Shown here in pieces: positions 5,925 through 6,401 of a stretch of 6,401 nt of DNA. The DNA comes from Planctomycetota bacterium (GTDB taxonomy: Bacteria > Planctomycetota > Planctomycetia > Pirellulales > Thermoguttaceae). The notes under the pieces were generated by a model. The model was given only the letters and a program-made list of their open reading frames with translations. It was not told the DNA's origin and made no database searches. Position numbers and translations under genes: made by a program. The stretch's first letter is position 1. The number at the start of each line of letters is the position of its first letter. The stretch lies in NCBI GenBank assembly GCA_013202535.1, contig JABMRP010001356.1, forward strand, positions 1-6,401, written 5' to 3'.

Positions 5925-6401
5925 TTATGCCTCCTCGGTTAAGTAAGGCCGCACCGCCTCTCGGGCGTGGTACAGCCGCGATTTAATCGTTCCGACCGGT
6001 TCGCCGAGCACCTCGGCAATCTCCGCCACGCCCAGATCTTCCAGGTAGCGAAGCACCAACACGGTGCGAAACTTCTCGCCGAGGCGAGCCAGGGCGACGG
6101 CCACCTCGTCGGCGTCGTCAACCGATCCGTTCGAGACGGCCGTATCATGCGGCGACGGCACCGCTTCAATCGGCACGCAGGTCTGCGTCCCCTGCGTGCG
6201 GCGAACCCGCTGCCGGCGACGAAGCCAATCGGAAGCCCGTCGCGTAACGATCCGATACGCCCAACGGGGAAACGTCTTGGCATCCTCCAACCGCCGAATC
6301 CCCCGCAGCATGGCCAGCCACGCTTCCTGAACCACGTCGGCCGCCCCGTCCTCGCTTTGTGTAAGTCGCCGGGCGTAACCGACCAATCGCGGATGCCAGC
6401 G
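5925..6401 (-). CDS. ECF-type RNA polymerase sigma factor, 5' end missing
   Basis: The frame stays open to the window edge, giving 158 residues of a partial protein; the first residues (RWHPRLVGYARRL) are internal to region 2.1. Region 2.2 follows with DVVQEAWLAML (22-32), the RNA polymerase-binding helix. The -10 recognition segment is FPRWAYRIVTRRASDWLRR (44-62). After a variable linker, region 4 spans about 98-155: RLGEKFRTVLVLRYLEDL, then the helix-turn-helix VAEIAEVLGEPVGTIKSRLYHARE that reads the -35 element. The protein ends TEEA shortly after region 4, so there is no large C-terminal extension and the size is typical of a short ECF factor. It heads the leftward cluster as seen here, with the DUF6768-like gene 2 bases downstream. 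The stimulus and target promoters cannot be read from this window. Confidence 0.93.
   Translation of the reverse strand, partial: RWHPRLVGYARRLTQSEDGAADVVQEAWLAMLRGIRRLEDAKTFPRWAYRIVTRRASDWLRRRQRVRRTQGTQTCVPIEAVPSPHDTAVSNGSVDDADEVAVALARLGEKFRTVLVLRYLEDLGVAEIAEVLGEPVGTIKSRLYHAREAVRPYLTEEA
5929..5935 (-). promoter_or_regulatory. Shine-Dalgarno site inside the sigma gene end
   Basis: GAGGAGG in the leftward strand also encodes the Glu-Glu near the C-terminus of the sigma factor (TEEA, stop). It serves the DUF6768-like start 7 bases further on, so ribosomes finishing the sigma factor could reinitiate directly. Confidence 0.75.

Noticed and set aside
1..6401. Search for CRISPR arrays, tRNA/rRNA genes, insertion sequences and defence genes
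   Set aside because: No regularly spaced repeats, no tRNA or rRNA-like segment, no transposase or nuclease motif and no terminal inverted repeats were seen in the window.

Overview
The window most likely comes from a GC-rich planctomycete chromosome (Pirellulales-like). That assignment is an inference. It rests on the high-GC third codon positions, the character of the GH32 and large secreted proteins, and an ECF sigma factor immediately followed by a DUF6768-like membrane protein. No rRNA or marker gene is present to prove it. The window is densely coded: no gap between genes exceeds about 165 bases, and no tRNA, rRNA, CRISPR array or insertion sequence was seen.

The left two thirds (1-4381) read rightward. 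First comes the 3' part of a GH32 fructan hydrolase (levanase/invertase type), cut by the window edge. Next is a compact ferritin-like diiron protein with a GTG start and a strong Shine-Dalgarno sequence. Last is a large secreted protein of about 880 residues with an N-terminal signal peptide, a Rossmann/GATase-like N-terminal region, a long aromatic-rich helical region that looks like an (alpha/alpha) toroid, and a C-terminal discoidin/CBM32-like beta-sandwich. The GH32 enzyme and the large protein fit an exported polysaccharide-breakdown function. The ferritin-like gene between them has its own ribosome binding site and is probably functionally separate.

The right third (4388-6401) reads leftward and converges on the large gene with only 6 bases between the two stop codons. 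In transcription order it holds an ECF sigma-70 factor (5' end outside the window), a DUF6768-like two-helix membrane protein starting 2 bases after the sigma stop, a second two-helix membrane protein with a soluble, possibly PH-like C-terminal domain, and a small membrane protein with a prepilin-like N-terminus. The sigma factor and DUF6768 gene are almost certainly co-translated, which makes the membrane protein a candidate regulator of the sigma factor. A 10-bp stem with a nested hairpin separates this pair from the next gene and may terminate or attenuate transcription.

The observations most worth following are the sigma/DUF6768 pair, the prepilin-like motif on a two-helix protein, and the unassigned catalytic role of the large secreted protein.
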